Positions 51,903-61,366 are shown, counted from the first letter of the stretch. The stretch: DNA of 64,000 bases from Fictibacillus aquaticus (GCF_002245695.1 NZ_NOII01000001.1:124001-188000); one strand, 5' to 3'. Notes: generated from the sequence alone by a model not told the origin. Made by a program: numbers and translations.

Positions 51903-52616
51903 ATGAAAATTGCAAAAAGGTGGATGCCGTTCGTTCTCGTCTTTTTTTTGGCAGGATGCCTTTATCCGGAAGACCGCAAAAACGAAAACCGCATCCCTTA
52001 TAAAGATCAGATACAATCAGTCCAAACAGCTGTGGAAGACTATCAAAAAGACACGATGGTTCTGCCGATCAAGAACAGAGATGCCGGTACCGACCTGTTT
52101 CAGAAATATCCGATCGACTTTAACAAGCTTGTTCCGAAATACTTGCAGGACGTACCCGGAAACTCGTTTGAAAAAGGCGGTACGTATCAGTATGTTCTTA
52201 TTAGAGCAGAGGATCAGCCGACAGTAAAGCTCGTGGATCTAGTTGTTACAGATAACGTGCAGGATGTTCAGATGGCACTTGACAGCTATATTAGAGAGCA
52301 TCGCTATCCCCCTTTTACTAAAGTACTGGCTGAGGGACGCTATGCTTTTGACCATAAAAAACTCGGGCTGAAAAAAAAGCCGACTGTCACGAGCCCCTTT
52401 ACAGGCAGAGAGCTTCCTCTTATTTTAGATAACAACGCAAAAGTGATGGTAGATTATAAAAAGGACCTTGCTGATGCAATCCGCAGCAACCCTAAAGATG
52501 CTGCAGCAGGAGAGGATATCCGCTATCTTCTTGCTGATCACTCGTTCTTCTCACCCGCTCATTCCGTTCCTTACACTGCGGAAGACGGGAAGCCTGTCTT
52601 TTTAATAAAACAATAG
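51903..52616 (+). CDS. yphF: YphF-like lipoprotein (DUF3939)
   Basis: 237 residues. Signal peptide with lipobox (MPFVLVFFLAGC), so probably anchored outside the membrane. The mature part contains two related segments (IQSVQTAVEDYQKDT and VQDVQMALDSYIREH), an internal repeat. ATG at 51903; the GTG at 51891 is too close to GGAGG. Function unknown. Confidence 0.82.
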   Translation: MKIAKRWMPFVLVFFLAGCLYPEDRKNENRIPYKDQIQSVQTAVEDYQKDTMVLPIKNRDAGTDLFQKYPIDFNKLVPKYLQDVPGNSFEKGGTYQYVLIRAEDQPTVKLVDLVVTDNVQDVQMALDSYIREHRYPPFTKVLAEGRYAFDHKKLGLKKKPTVTSPFTGRELPLILDNNAKVMVDYKKDLADAIRSNPKDAAAGEDIRYLLADHSFFSPAHSVPYTAEDGKPVFLIKQ

Positions 52617-52634
52617 TAAAAACAATAGTCATGT

Positions 52635-52682
52635 TCTCTCCCTCTTTCTAATACATTCATAGAAAGGAGGAGAGATTTTTTT
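52635..52682 (+). terminator. Strong intrinsic terminator
   Basis: TCTCTCCCTCTTTCT pairs with AGAAAGGAGGAGAGA, followed by TTTTTTT. The next 120 bases carry no gene. Confidence 0.88.
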
Positions 52683-52800
52683 ATATATGCAGCCAGCGGG
52701 ACTATGTTGCTCATTAGCAGTGATTTGTTATTGCCCCCGGTCTTGCAGCAGCCTGCTTAATAGAACGTCTCCGGCCGCAAAAAAAATCGGGCTCTTCTGA

Positions 52801-52828
52801 CATATTGAATAGGACAACATCATATGAT
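52801..52828 (+). promoter_or_regulatory. Candidate sigma-E promoter of spoIVA
   Basis: CATATT, 14 bases, CATATGAT, close to the sigma-E pattern (ATATT, 13-15, CATA). It fits mother-cell expression of spoIVA, known from B. subtilis. The -10 has one or two departures. Confidence 0.45.
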
Positions 52829-52878
52829 GTATTGTCCACAACCAGCAACGGAACTTATTTGGATCGGGAGGGAAATGC

Positions 52879-54357
52879 ATGGAAAAAATTGATATTTTCA
52901 AGGATATTGCCGAAAGGACCGGCGGCGATATTTATCTCGGAGTGGTAGGAGCGGTACGGACAGGCAAATCAACGTTCATCAAGAGATTCATGGAGCTAGT
53001 GGTGCTTCCTAACATACAGAGCGAGTCCGAGCGCCACAGAGCCCAGGATGAACTGCCGCAAAGTGCAGCCGGGCGTACCATCATGACGACTGAACCTAAA
53101 TTTGTCCCGAACACAGCTGTATGCATAAATGTCGGGGAAGGACTAGACGTAAATATTCGTCTGGTGGACAGTGTAGGCTATGCTGTGCCGAGTGCTAAAG
53201 GCTACGAGGATGAGAACGGCCCGAGGATGATTCATACGCCATGGTATGACGAGCCGATCCCTTTCCATGAAGCAGCCGAGATCGGAACAAGAAAAGTCAT
53301 CCAGGAGCATTCCACTCTAGGAGTGGTCGTGACGACTGACGGATCAATCGGCGAAATACCGCGTTATGATTATGTGGACTCTGAAGAACGTGTTGTCGAA
53401 GAGCTGAAAGAAGTAGGTAAACCGTTCATCATGATCATTAACTCAACACATCCTCATCACCCAGATACACAGCAGCTGCGCAGCGAACTGTGCGAGAAGT
53501 ACGATATACCGGTTCTGGCACTCAGTGCAGAGCAAATGACTGAACAGGATATCCATAATGTTCTGAGAGAAGCGCTTTACGAGTTTCCTGTCCTCGAAGT
53601 GAACGTTAACCTTCCGAGCTGGGTGATGGTCTTAAGGGAAGATCACTGGCTTCGTGAGAGCTACGAAGAAGCGGTAAGGGAGACAGTGCAAGATATCAAG
53701 AGACTTCGCGATGTGGACCGCGTGGTAGGATGTTTTGAAAACTTTGAGTTTATTGATGATGCAAGGCTTGCCGGGATCGAGATGGGCCAAGGTATTGCCG
53801 AAATCGACCTGTTTGCTCCGGATGATCTGTACGATCAGATTCTGAAGGAAGTGGTCGGTGTTGAAATAAGAGGGAAAGACCATCTTCTCCAGCTCATGCA
53901 GGAATTTGCCTTTGCAAAAACAGAATATGATCAGGTGGCAGATGCCCTGCGTATGGTGAAGCAGACGGGTTATGGCATCGCCGCACCTGCTATCACAGAT
54001 ATGAGCTTGGATGAGCCGGAAATCATCCGTCAGGGATCAAGGTTTGGCGTCCGTTTAAAAGCGATTGCACCAAGCATTCATATGATAAAAGTTGATGTTG
54101 AATCAGAGTTCGCTCCGATTATCGGAACGGAAAAGCAGAGCGAGGAGATGCTGCGGTATTTGATGCAGGATTTTGAAGAAGATCCACTTTCAATCTGGAA
54201 CTCAGACATTTTTGGAAGATCGCTGAACTCTATCGTCCGTGAAGGAATTCAAGGCAAAATTGCTCTCATGCCAGAGAATGCACGCTATAAACTTAAAGAA
54301 ACACTTGAGAGAATCATCAACGAAGGTTCAGGCGGACTGATTGCCATTATTCTATAA
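52879..54357 (+). CDS. spoIVA: Stage IV sporulation protein A
   Basis: 492 residues, full length. The cytoskeletal-like ATPase that polymerises on the forespore surface as the base of the spore coat. Walker A GAVRTGKST at about residue 25, the TRAFAC-type region MTTEPKFVPN, and a C-terminal segment that binds SpoVM (LKETLERIINEGSGGLIAII). Highly conserved. GGGAGG precedes ATG. Confidence 0.97.
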   Translation: MEKIDIFKDIAERTGGDIYLGVVGAVRTGKSTFIKRFMELVVLPNIQSESERHRAQDELPQSAAGRTIMTTEPKFVPNTAVCINVGEGLDVNIRLVDSVGYAVPSAKGYEDENGPRMIHTPWYDEPIPFHEAAEIGTRKVIQEHSTLGVVVTTDGSIGEIPRYDYVDSEERVVEELKEVGKPFIMIINSTHPHHPDTQQLRSELCEKYDIPVLALSAEQMTEQDIHNVLREALYEFPVLEVNVNLPSWVMVLREDHWLRESYEEAVRETVQDIKRLRDVDRVVGCFENFEFIDDARLAGIEMGQGIAEIDLFAPDDLYDQILKEVVGVEIRGKDHLLQLMQEFAFAKTEYDQVADALRMVKQTGYGIAAPAITDMSLDEPEIIRQGSRFGVRLKAIAPSIHMIKVDVESEFAPIIGTEKQSEEMLRYLMQDFEEDPLSIWNSDIFGRSLNSIVREGIQGKIALMPENARYKLKETLERIINEGSGGLIAIIL

Positions 54358-54360
54358 TCC

Positions 54361-54386
54361 AGACTCCTTTTTGGGGTCTTTTTTTT
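54361..54386 (+). terminator. Intrinsic terminator after spoIVA
   Basis: AGACTCC pairs with GGGGTCT (one G-U) over 5 T's and is followed by TTTTTTT. Confidence 0.8.
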
Positions 54387-54439
54387 GTCCTGAAAACACT
54401 CCCATCACCTGGCTCATTCCATAATTCGGTGAAAAAGGA

Positions 54440-54505
54440 TTGAATTCTGCTTTTTTTTCGTTTAATATAAGGCTTGTTGCAGATTATTAGAAAATCTTGT
54501 ATAAA
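54440..54505 (+). promoter_or_regulatory. Two tandem promoters of hbs
   Basis: Upstream: TTGAAT, 17 bases, TAATAT (54440-54468). Downstream: TTGCAG, 17 bases, TATAAA (54477-54505). Two promoters fit the high and growth-dependent expression of HU. Confidence 0.55.
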
Positions 54506-54581
54506 AACATATAGACAGTTAACATTTAACCGATATATGCTTTAACACAAAGATACAACACCTTGAGAGGAGGTGAATGGA

Positions 54582-54854
54582 ATGAACAAAACTGATCTAA
54601 TCAATACAGTTGCTGAGCAGTCAGAGCTTTCTAAAAAGGACGCTACTAAAGCTGTGGACGCTGTTTTTGAAGCAATCGCTGAAAGCCTGAAAAGCGGAGA
54701 TAAAGTACAGCTTATCGGATTCGGAAACTTTGAAGTTCGCGAACGTGCTGCACGCAAAGGGCGCAACCCGCAAACTGGTAAAGAAATCGAAATCGCAGCG
54801 AGCAAGGTTCCTGCTTTCAAACCAGGAAAAGCCCTTAAGGATGCTGTAAAGTAA
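54582..54854 (+). CDS. hbs: DNA-binding protein HU
   Basis: 90 residues. The main nucleoid protein. [20 protein letters not shown] start, and the DNA arm [23 protein letters not shown] at 54582 has AGGAGGTG seven bases upstream. Confidence 0.98.
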   Translation: MNKTDLINTVAEQSELSKKDATKAVDAVFEAIAESLKSGDKVQLIGFGNFEVRERAARKGRNPQTGKEIEIAASKVPAFKPGKALKDAVK

Positions 54855-54872
54855 TATAATACATAGGGCAAT

Positions 54873-54900
54873 AAAGGACCGATCTTGATCGGTCCTTTTT
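54873..54900 (+). terminator. Intrinsic terminator after hbs
   Basis: AAAGGACCGATC and GATCGGTCCTTT pair perfectly over TT and end in T's. Confidence 0.9.
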
Positions 54901-54947
54901 ATCTTATATGGGCCCAAAACGTACATGCCCGATTGTAACCGGGTTTT

Positions 54948-54976
54948 TTGCTAAGTTTTGCGACATATGCTAAAAT
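54948..54976 (+). promoter_or_regulatory. Sigma-A promoter of mtrA
   Basis: TTGCTA, 17 bases, TAAAAT with an upstream TG (TGCTAAAAT). Confidence 0.6.
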
Positions 54977-55014
54977 TTCTTGAGGAATAACAGTTTTGAG
55001 TGGAGGAAAATGAA

Positions 55015-55581
55015 GTGATTGAATTTGACCGTGAAAAGATAGAGACTGCCATACGCATGATTCTTGAAGCTGTCGGCGAAGACCCAGACCGTGAAGGGCT
55101 TCTTGATACACCTAAGCGGGTGGCTCGCATGTATGAAGAAGTTTTTCAAGGATTGAACCAAGACCCGAAAGAACACTTTGCTACCGTTTTCGGCGAAGAT
55201 CATGAAGAGCTTGTGCTTGTTAAGGACATTCCGTTCTACTCGATGTGCGAGCATCATCTTGTTCCGTTTTTCGGTGTAGCTCATATAGGATATATTCCTA
55301 AAGGAGGCAAGGTAACAGGCCTCAGCAAGCTTGCCCGTGCGGTGGAAGCGGTGACAAAACGTCCTCAGCTTCAGGAGAGAATCACTTCTACTGTAGCAGA
55401 CAGCCTTGTTGAAACACTAGAACCTCATGGTGTAATCGTAGTTGTCGAGGCAGAGCATATGTGCATGACGATGCGCGGTGTGAAGAAGCCTGGATCTAAG
55501 ACCGTTACATCGGCAGTCAGAGGAGTATTCGCAGAAGATGCGGCCGCAAGAGCAGAAGTGCTAAGTTTTATTAAAAGCTAA
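55015..55581 (+). CDS. mtrA: GTP cyclohydrolase I
   Basis: 188 residues. The first enzyme of folate synthesis. Zinc and catalytic residues lie in [13 protein letters not shown], and there is the typical [19 protein letters not shown] and [15 protein letters not shown] at 55015 behind TGGAGG; an earlier GTG overlaps the site. It is paired with mtrB as in B. subtilis, where the operon gave its name to tryptophan control. Confidence 0.96.
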   Translation: MIEFDREKIETAIRMILEAVGEDPDREGLLDTPKRVARMYEEVFQGLNQDPKEHFATVFGEDHEELVLVKDIPFYSMCEHHLVPFFGVAHIGYIPKGGKVTGLSKLARAVEAVTKRPQLQERITSTVADSLVETLEPHGVIVVVEAEHMCMTMRGVKKPGSKTVTSAVRGVFAEDAAARAEVLSFIKS

Positions 55582-55596
55582 AGGGGCGAATATCAG

Positions 55597-55815
55597 ATGA
55601 AGTCTGAGCTTGATTTTTTTGTTATAAAAGCAAAAGAGAACGGCGTAAATGTGATTGGTTTAACCCGCGGCACAGAAACGAGGTTCCACCATTCTGAAAA
55701 GCTCGATAAAGGCGAAGTGATGATCGCACAGTTCACCGAGCATACATCTGCCGTTAAGGTAAGGGGTAAAGCTGTCATCTATACGAAGCATGGAGAAGTA
55801 GATACAGAAGCATAA
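55597..55815 (+). CDS. mtrB: TRAP, trp RNA-binding attenuation protein
   Basis: 72 residues. When loaded with tryptophan, an 11-subunit ring binds GAG/UAG triplets in trp leader RNA. Recognised by [38 protein letters not shown] and [13 protein letters not shown]. Its likely target, with exactly eleven triplets, is in this window upstream of trpD. The stop codon lies in a 12-base tandem repeat (GAAGCATAAAAA). Confidence 0.96.
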   Translation: MKSELDFFVIKAKENGVNVIGLTRGTETRFHHSEKLDKGEVMIAQFTEHTSAVKVRGKAVIYTKHGEVDTEA

Positions 55816-55835
55816 AAAGAAGCATAAAAAGAAGC

Positions 55836-55862
55836 TTGGCTTATGCCAGGTTTTCTTTTTTC
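55836..55862 (+). terminator. Intrinsic terminator after mtrB
   Basis: CTTGGC pairs with GCCAGG (one G-U) over TTAT, then TTTTCTTTTTT. Confidence 0.65.
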
Positions 55863-55972
55863 GCCGCGGCATCCGGACATGCACTTAAGTACAAGGATGC
55901 ATAGGTGCTTCCCTTTTTTATCAGCCCTTATGGCAGCCATTCTGGAATGGCCGTCAGCTGCTTTGGCAATTA

Positions 55973-55981
55973 TGGTATAAT
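55973..55981 (+). promoter_or_regulatory. Extended -10 promoter of hepS
   Basis: TGGTATAAT, perfect -10 with TG; no good -35. Confidence 0.45.
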
Positions 55982-56018
55982 AAATGGGGTAATTTTAGCC
56001 GTTATGGGGGCACTCAAA

Positions 56019-56726
56019 ATGAACACGAGCCAAGAACTGAAACGTTTGATCAATTTAGTAGAGAGCAGGATGGAGCATGATTATTCGGGCCGCTTTGTTG
56101 CTCCTCCAGAAATAGATGCTGCTAAGGCGCTTGCACTGTACAGCGTACTCGGCGATGCGCCTTTGCCTGCAGAACTGGCAGATGAATACTTTGCTGCGGT
56201 CATGCTCATACAGGCGGCTCTAGATATGCATGACAGTGTCATGGAAGCACGCGATGATGAGAGGAAAGGACGTCAGCTATCCGTACTTTCTGGCGACTAT
56301 TACAGCAGCATGTATTATCTGATATTGTCGCAGTGTGAAGATATCACGCTTATCCGGCATCTATCTGTGGCGATTCAGCAAATCAATGAGAATAAGACCC
56401 TTATTCACATGAAGGAAAGCAGCGACCCTGAAATTTACATACAGGCAATCCGCCAGAAAGAAAGTCTTTTAGCAGCAGAGACGGCGCGCCGTTTCGGAAA
56501 AGAAGAGCTTGTTCCTTTTCTAGAAGATTATTTGTTTTTGGCGGCCGTAGCAAAAGACCGGGATTCAATATTGGCGATTTGCGGGGACGAGTCCATCAAT
56601 ATTGCTGTGAGCGATGCGTGCGGCAGGATGAGAAATGAAAGCTGCCTGGCACCTTCGTTTTTTAGCAGAGAAAACCGTCAGCTGGATTTTGACTGGAACA
56701 GCGGCAGCATGACAGGGGAGGGATGA
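56019..56726 (+). CDS. hepS: Heptaprenyl diphosphate synthase component I
   Basis: 235 residues. The non-catalytic subunit that, with hepT, makes the C35 chain of menaquinone-7. Typical is VMLIQAALDMHDSVMEARDD, with a modified aspartate region. ATG at 56019 behind GGGGG; a longer upstream frame is probably not translated. Starts the hepS-menG-mqnP-ubiX-mqnA-hepT operon. Confidence 0.9.
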   Translation: MNTSQELKRLINLVESRMEHDYSGRFVAPPEIDAAKALALYSVLGDAPLPAELADEYFAAVMLIQAALDMHDSVMEARDDERKGRQLSVLSGDYYSSMYYLILSQCEDITLIRHLSVAIQQINENKTLIHMKESSDPEIYIQAIRQKESLLAAETARRFGKEELVPFLEDYLFLAAVAKDRDSILAICGDESINIAVSDACGRMRNESCLAPSFFSRENRQLDFDWNSGSMTGEG

Positions 56727-56729
56727 TGC

Positions 56730-57437
56730 ATGATGTCAAAAGAGGAACGCGTGCATTCCGTATTTGAGAAAATTTCAACGCAATATGACTTTATGAACGA
56801 TGTGATCAGTTTCCGGCAGCATGTGCGCTGGCGCAGCCAGACGATGCGGATCATTGAAGTAAAAGAAGGCAGCCGATGCCTTGACCTGTGCTGCGGCACT
56901 GCCGACTGGACGATCGCGCTTGCTGGGGCATCCGGTCCAGGAGGTGCGGTCACCGGCCTGGATTTCAGCGAAAACATGCTGAGTGCCGGCAGGAAGAAGG
57001 TTGAAGAAAAAGGTCTCGAAAGCCGGATCGACCTTTTGCACGGAAACGCGATGGAACTCCCGTTTGCGGACGATACGTTTGATGTGGTGACCATTGGATT
57101 CGGCCTGCGCAACGTACCAGATTATCTCCAGGTGGTCCGTGAGATGGCGAGGGTTGTTAAACCCGGCGGAAAAGTGGTGTGCCTAGAGACCTCTCAGCCG
57201 TCTGCCCCTGTGTTCCGTCATCTATTTTCTTTTTATTTCACAAGCATCATGCCGCTGTTCGGCAAGCTTTTTGCCAAAAGCTATGATGAATATGCTTGGC
57301 TTCAGGAATCGACTAAAGCTTTTTTATCCAAAGAAGAACTAAAACAGCTTTTTTATGAGGCTGGACTGGAAAAAGTGATGGTCAAATCCTTTTCACTTGG
57401 GGCAGCAGCCATGCATTACGGGAGAAAACCTTCATAG
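56730..57437 (+). CDS. menG: Demethylmenaquinone methyltransferase
   Basis: 235 residues of the UbiE/MenG family. It adds the last methyl group of menaquinone from SAM. Motifs: [48 protein letters not shown] precedes ATG. Confidence 0.95.
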   Translation: MMSKEERVHSVFEKISTQYDFMNDVISFRQHVRWRSQTMRIIEVKEGSRCLDLCCGTADWTIALAGASGPGGAVTGLDFSENMLSAGRKKVEEKGLESRIDLLHGNAMELPFADDTFDVVTIGFGLRNVPDYLQVVREMARVVKPGGKVVCLETSQPSAPVFRHLFSFYFTSIMPLFGKLFAKSYDEYAWLQESTKAFLSKEELKQLFYEAGLEKVMVKSFSLGAAAMHYGRKPS

Positions 57438-57446
57438 AAAGAGAGA

Positions 57447-58316
57447 ATGAACGTGCTGAAGAAACTGGCAGTAATACTTGAAATGATAAAATTTGAACAC
57501 ACGGTGTTTGCCCTGCCTTTTGCTTATTTAGGAGCAGCGATGGGAAACCTTTCAGAGGAAGGGACATTCCCTGCCTTGATGGAATGGGTATGGATCACTC
57601 TAGCGATGGTCGGGGCGAGAAGCGCGGCCATGACACTTAATAGGATAATAGATTCTGAGATAGACCGGAGAAACCCAAGAACGGAAACACGTGCAATACC
57701 GGCAGGACTGATCAGCAGAATAGAGGCAGCGCTGTTTACAGCCGTGTCACTCCTGATTCTATTCTTCAGCGCCTTTCAGCTGAACAAGCTTTCTGTCATC
57801 CTTCTGCCGGTAGCAGTTTTCTTTTTGGTTATTTATTCTTACACGAAACGATTTACTTTCTTGTGCCATGTCGTGCTTGGTGTGACAATCGCTATTGCTC
57901 CGCTCGGCGGATGGGTAGGAGCAACAGGAACATTGAGCCTTGAGGCGTTCCTTCTATTTTTCAGTGTTCTTTTCTGGATCGCTGGTTTTGATGTGATCTA
58001 TGCTACTCAAGATGCAGAATACGACCGCACCCGCGGACTCTATTCCATTCCTTCTTATTTTGGGGTGCGCAAGGCACTGCTCATTGCACGCGGGATGCAT
58101 GTTATCAGCTTTATCAGCTTTTTGCTGCTCGGTTCTGCTGCTTCTTTAGGATGGATCTATTACGCGGGTGTCGTGTTATCTGGTCTTATAATGATCTACG
58201 AACATTCACTCGTGAAGCCAGATGATTTATCTAAGCTTAACGTCGCATTTTTTACGATGAATGGCATTTTGAGCATGGTCATGTTTATCTTTTCACTGGG
58301 AGATATGTATCTATGA
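57447..58316 (+). CDS. mqnP: UbiA-family prenyltransferase (MqnP-like)
   Basis: 289 residues with about eight membrane helices. The two aspartate-rich motifs are NRIIDSEIDRRNPRT and YATQDAEYDRTRG. It is annotated elsewhere as 4-hydroxybenzoate polyprenyltransferase, but next to mqnA it more likely prenylates the naphthoate ring of the futalosine route. Overlaps ubiX by 4 bases. Confidence 0.85.
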   Translation: MNVLKKLAVILEMIKFEHTVFALPFAYLGAAMGNLSEEGTFPALMEWVWITLAMVGARSAAMTLNRIIDSEIDRRNPRTETRAIPAGLISRIEAALFTAVSLLILFFSAFQLNKLSVILLPVAVFFLVIYSYTKRFTFLCHVVLGVTIAIAPLGGWVGATGTLSLEAFLLFFSVLFWIAGFDVIYATQDAEYDRTRGLYSIPSYFGVRKALLIARGMHVISFISFLLLGSAASLGWIYYAGVVLSGLIMIYEHSLVKPDDLSKLNVAFFTMNGILSMVMFIFSLGDMYL

Positions 58317-58903
58317 AAATTTTCACGGTAGGCATCACAGGAGCGAGCGGAGCGGTATACGGGGTCAGACTCGTGCAGGAACTGCTCAGAGCTGGCCACA
58401 AAGTGCATATGATGGTGACTGAAGCAGGATGGCAGGTTTTCAGGGAAGAACTCGGATGGAATACAGAAGACAGAGATAAGCTGATCGAGGAGCATTTCAA
58501 AACAGACAGCGGACTTCTTCACTATCACACACTGAGGGACTTTAACGCACCTGTCGCAAGCGGCTCGTATCAAAATGACGGGATGGTCATCATACCGTGT
58601 TCGATGGGCACCTTATCAGGCATCGCACATGGAGCGAGCGGAAACCTTCTCGAACGGACAGCAGATGTCATGCTTAAAGAAGGCAGAAAGCTGGTCGTTG
58701 TACCGAGGGAAACGCCGCTTAACCGGATTCATCTGGAAAACATGCTGAAAGTGACAGACGCCGGCGGGAAGATCCTTCCTGCCATGCCTGCATTTTATCA
58801 GCTTCCCAAAACGATGGACGATTTGGTGAACTTTCTAGTAGGGAAAGTGCTTGATAGTCTGGGTGTGCAGCATGAGTTGTTTACAAGGTGGGGAGATCAT
58901 TGA
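58313..58903 (+). CDS. ubiX: Flavin prenyltransferase UbiX
   Basis: 196 residues. It makes prenylated FMN, the cofactor of UbiD-type decarboxylases. Start GITGASGAVYGVRLVQELL, then PCSMGTLSGIAHGASGNLLERTAD region and VPRETPLN. No ubiD is in the window; a UbiD-type decarboxylase of the futalosine route would be its user. Confidence 0.93.
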   Translation: MKIFTVGITGASGAVYGVRLVQELLRAGHKVHMMVTEAGWQVFREELGWNTEDRDKLIEEHFKTDSGLLHYHTLRDFNAPVASGSYQNDGMVIIPCSMGTLSGIAHGASGNLLERTADVMLKEGRKLVVVPRETPLNRIHLENMLKVTDAGGKILPAMPAFYQLPKTMDDLVNFLVGKVLDSLGVQHELFTRWGDH

Positions 58904-59745
58904 TCGCGGTTGGAGAAATCAGTTATACGAATATAATGCCGCTGTATTACTACTTGAACAGAGCGGAACTTGAGAGCAAAGGGGTATCTTTTGTGTCAGG
59001 TGTCCCTTCTGCTGTCAACGGCCTCATGCAGAAAGGGCTTGTTGATGTGGGCGGCATTTCATCTTTTTCCTTTGGTGAGAACAGCAGCCGGTACCTGCTG
59101 TTTCCGGATTTGTCTGTCTCTTCTTTTGGTTCAGTCGGCTCCATATTTTTGTTCTCGAAAGTGCCAGCGGAAAGGCTGCAGGGAAAAAGCATCGCCCTTA
59201 CTTCAAGCTCTGCTTCATCTGCCGCACTGCTTAAAGTGATTCTAAAAAAGTTTTATCATGTTGATCCCTTGTACACTGTGAAAGCTCCAGATTTAAAATC
59301 TATGCTTGCTTCGAGTGACGCTTGCCTGCTCATAGGTGATGATGCATTGTCGGCGATCAGGGAGTCTTCAGGGTTATTCACGTATGACCTTGGAGAGCAA
59401 TGGATGAAATTTACCGGGTGTCCGATGACGTTTGCTGTGATGGCTGTTCGCCGAGATACGGCTGAACGCTATCCGGCTCTTCTTGAAGACGTTAAGAACC
59501 AGATGCAGGAAAGCCGAAACAAATGTGTGAGTGAGAAGTTCGGCCCTCTTGTTTCAGGGCTTGATCCGGCTCTCGGCGGAAATAAGGAAAGCTGGCTGTC
59601 TTATTTCAGCGGGTTAGACTACCGCCTGAATGGAGAACATGAAAGAGGATTGAATCTTTATTACCAATACGCATTCGAATGCGGGCTGCTTCAATCACAG
59701 CCTGTGATCACCTATTTTAACGGATGCATGAGTATCGGGCGATAA
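58900..59745 (+). CDS. mqnA: Chorismate dehydratase of the futalosine pathway (MqnA)
   Basis: 281 residues. It removes water from chorismate to give 3-enolpyruvylbenzoate, the first step of the futalosine menaquinone route. Recognised by GEISYTNIMPLYYYL, VPSAVNGLMQKGLVDVGGIS and ALTSSSASSAALLKVIL. TTG at 58900 in a TTGA overlap with ubiX, behind GGGGAG. mqnB-D are not in the window. Confidence 0.88.
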   Translation: MIAVGEISYTNIMPLYYYLNRAELESKGVSFVSGVPSAVNGLMQKGLVDVGGISSFSFGENSSRYLLFPDLSVSSFGSVGSIFLFSKVPAERLQGKSIALTSSSASSAALLKVILKKFYHVDPLYTVKAPDLKSMLASSDACLLIGDDALSAIRESSGLFTYDLGEQWMKFTGCPMTFAVMAVRRDTAERYPALLEDVKNQMQESRNKCVSEKFGPLVSGLDPALGGNKESWLSYFSGLDYRLNGEHERGLNLYYQYAFECGLLQSQPVITYFNGCMSIGR

Positions 59746-59756
59746 GGCGGTATGTT

Positions 59757-60716
59757 ATGAAATTAAAAGACATGTATACATTTGTGAAAAAAGATCTTCA
59801 AAGTATCGAAGCTGAGCTTGAACGATCCGTTTCATCTGCTCATCCGCTCCTGCAGCAATCAGGAACCGATCTGCTTAAGGCAGGCGGAAAAAGAATTCGC
59901 CCAGTCTTTGTCCTTCTGTCTGCTCAGTACGGCGATTATGACGCTGATAAAGTGAAAAAAGCAGCAGCTGCTCTTGAATTAATCCATATGGCATCACTCG
60001 TTCATGACGATGTAGTCGATGATGCAGATATTAGAAGAGGACGAAGGACAATTAAGTCTCAATATGATGATAAAATTGCCATGTATGTAGGGGATTTTAT
60101 TTTTGCCAGAGCACTTCAGCTGATGTCAGAAATTCGGGAGCCTGCTGCTCATCAGATCCTTGCTGAAGGTATCCGAGAGATGTGCCTCGGAGAAATTCAG
60201 CAGATAAAAGAACAATTCGATACAGAACAGAACGTCCGCCAGTATTTGAGGAGGATCAAGCGGAAAACCGCACTGCTTATCGCTATGAGCTGCCAGCTTG
60301 GAGCGATCGCTTCTGGTGCGCCTGTCTCTGTTCAGAGAAATCTGTACGAATTCGGCTACAACGCAGGGATGGCCTTTCAGCTGACCGATGATATCCTTGA
60401 CTTTACGTCTACTGAAAAAGAGCTCGGAAAACCTGCCGGCGGAGATTTAAAGCAAGGCAACCTGACGCTTCCCGCACTGTATGCGATGTACAAAGTTCCT
60501 GGATTAAAGGAAAAAATCATGGATTATTATGCAGGCAAAGGAGAACTGAAGCCTCTTCTCGCTGCTGTTAAAGAGAGCGGAGCCATCGAGTTCTCAGCAA
60601 AAGCATCGGCTGCGTATCTTGAAAAGGCAGTGGTTGCTGCAAATATGCTGCCAAATCATGCTGCACGCACCAGTTTGTTAAAAATTGCAGGGTATATTGG
60701 ACGCCGAAAATTTTAA
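59757..60716 (+). CDS. hepT: Heptaprenyl diphosphate synthase component II
   Basis: 319 residues, the catalytic subunit. First Asp motif LVHDDVVDDADIRRG, second FQLTDDILDFTS, and GGKRIRPVFVLLSA. ATG at 59757 behind AAGGCGG; an earlier in-frame ATG lies within mqnA. Confidence 0.95.
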   Translation: MKLKDMYTFVKKDLQSIEAELERSVSSAHPLLQQSGTDLLKAGGKRIRPVFVLLSAQYGDYDADKVKKAAAALELIHMASLVHDDVVDDADIRRGRRTIKSQYDDKIAMYVGDFIFARALQLMSEIREPAAHQILAEGIREMCLGEIQQIKEQFDTEQNVRQYLRRIKRKTALLIAMSCQLGAIASGAPVSVQRNLYEFGYNAGMAFQLTDDILDFTSTEKELGKPAGGDLKQGNLTLPALYAMYKVPGLKEKIMDYYAGKGELKPLLAAVKESGAIEFSAKASAAYLEKAVVAANMLPNHAARTSLLKIAGYIGRRKF

Positions 60717-60721
60717 ACACA

Positions 60722-60750
60722 TTGCTAATTTTCGAAATGTTTGATACGAT
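60722..60750 (+). promoter_or_regulatory. Sigma-A promoter of ndk
   Basis: TTGCTA, exactly 17 bases, TACGAT, just after hepT. Confidence 0.5.
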
Positions 60751-60797
60751 TTTCTCGGGACTTCCCATTTTACATAGAATTCAAAGGAGAGAAAATC

Positions 60798-61241
60798 ATG
60801 GAAAGAACATTTTTGATGGTTAAGCCAGACGGCGTCCAGCGCGGATTGATCGGAGAAATCACAGCGCGCTTCGAGAAAAAAGGATTCAAGCTTGCAGGGG
60901 CTAAATTGATGAACATTTCAGAAGACCTTGCAAAAGAGCACTACGGTGAGCACAAAGATCGTCCGTTTTTCGGCGAATTAGTGGAATTTATCACATCCGG
61001 CCCGGTTTTCGCGATGGTATGGGAAGGGAAAGACGTAATCGCGACTGCTCGATTCATGATGGGCAAGACCAATCCTGCTGAAGCAGCACCGGGCACGATC
61101 CGCGGCGACTATGCAGTACAAGTGAGCAACAACATCATCCACGGTTCGGATTCTCCTGAAAGCGCTGTCCGTGAAATCGGCTTATTCTTCAAAGAAGAAG
61201 AGCTAGTGGCGTACGAGAAATCTGTAGCTGCCTGGATTTAA
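60798..61241 (+). CDS. ndk: Nucleoside diphosphate kinase
   Basis: 147 residues. It equalises NTP and dNTP pools. [15 protein letters not shown] and the phospho-His motif [16 protein letters not shown] at 60798 behind AAAGGAGAG. Confidence 0.97.
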   Translation: MERTFLMVKPDGVQRGLIGEITARFEKKGFKLAGAKLMNISEDLAKEHYGEHKDRPFFGELVEFITSGPVFAMVWEGKDVIATARFMMGKTNPAEAAPGTIRGDYAVQVSNNIIHGSDSPESAVREIGLFFKEEELVAYEKSVAAWI

Positions 61242-61264
61242 CCTGATTGGAAATGAAAGCGTTT

Positions 61265-61292
61265 AAAAACCGGCCCATGGCCGGTTTTTTTC
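61265..61292 (+). terminator. Intrinsic terminator after ndk
   Basis: AAAACCGGCC and GGCCGGTTTT pair over CAT and end in T's. Confidence 0.9.
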
Positions 61293-61303
61293 TTTATTCA
61301 ATA

Positions 61304-61330
61304 TGAAAATAAAACCCTTCCTGCCGATAA
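61304..61330 (+). promoter_or_regulatory. Candidate sigma-D promoter of cheR
   Basis: TGAA, 15 bases, GCCGATAA, one change from the sigma-D pattern TAAA-15-GCCGATAA. It suits a chemotaxis gene and would uncouple cheR from ndk. Confidence 0.5.
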
Positions 61331-61366
61331 AAGCTTAAAGAGAGAGTAATAAGGAGTCTGAGCCAG

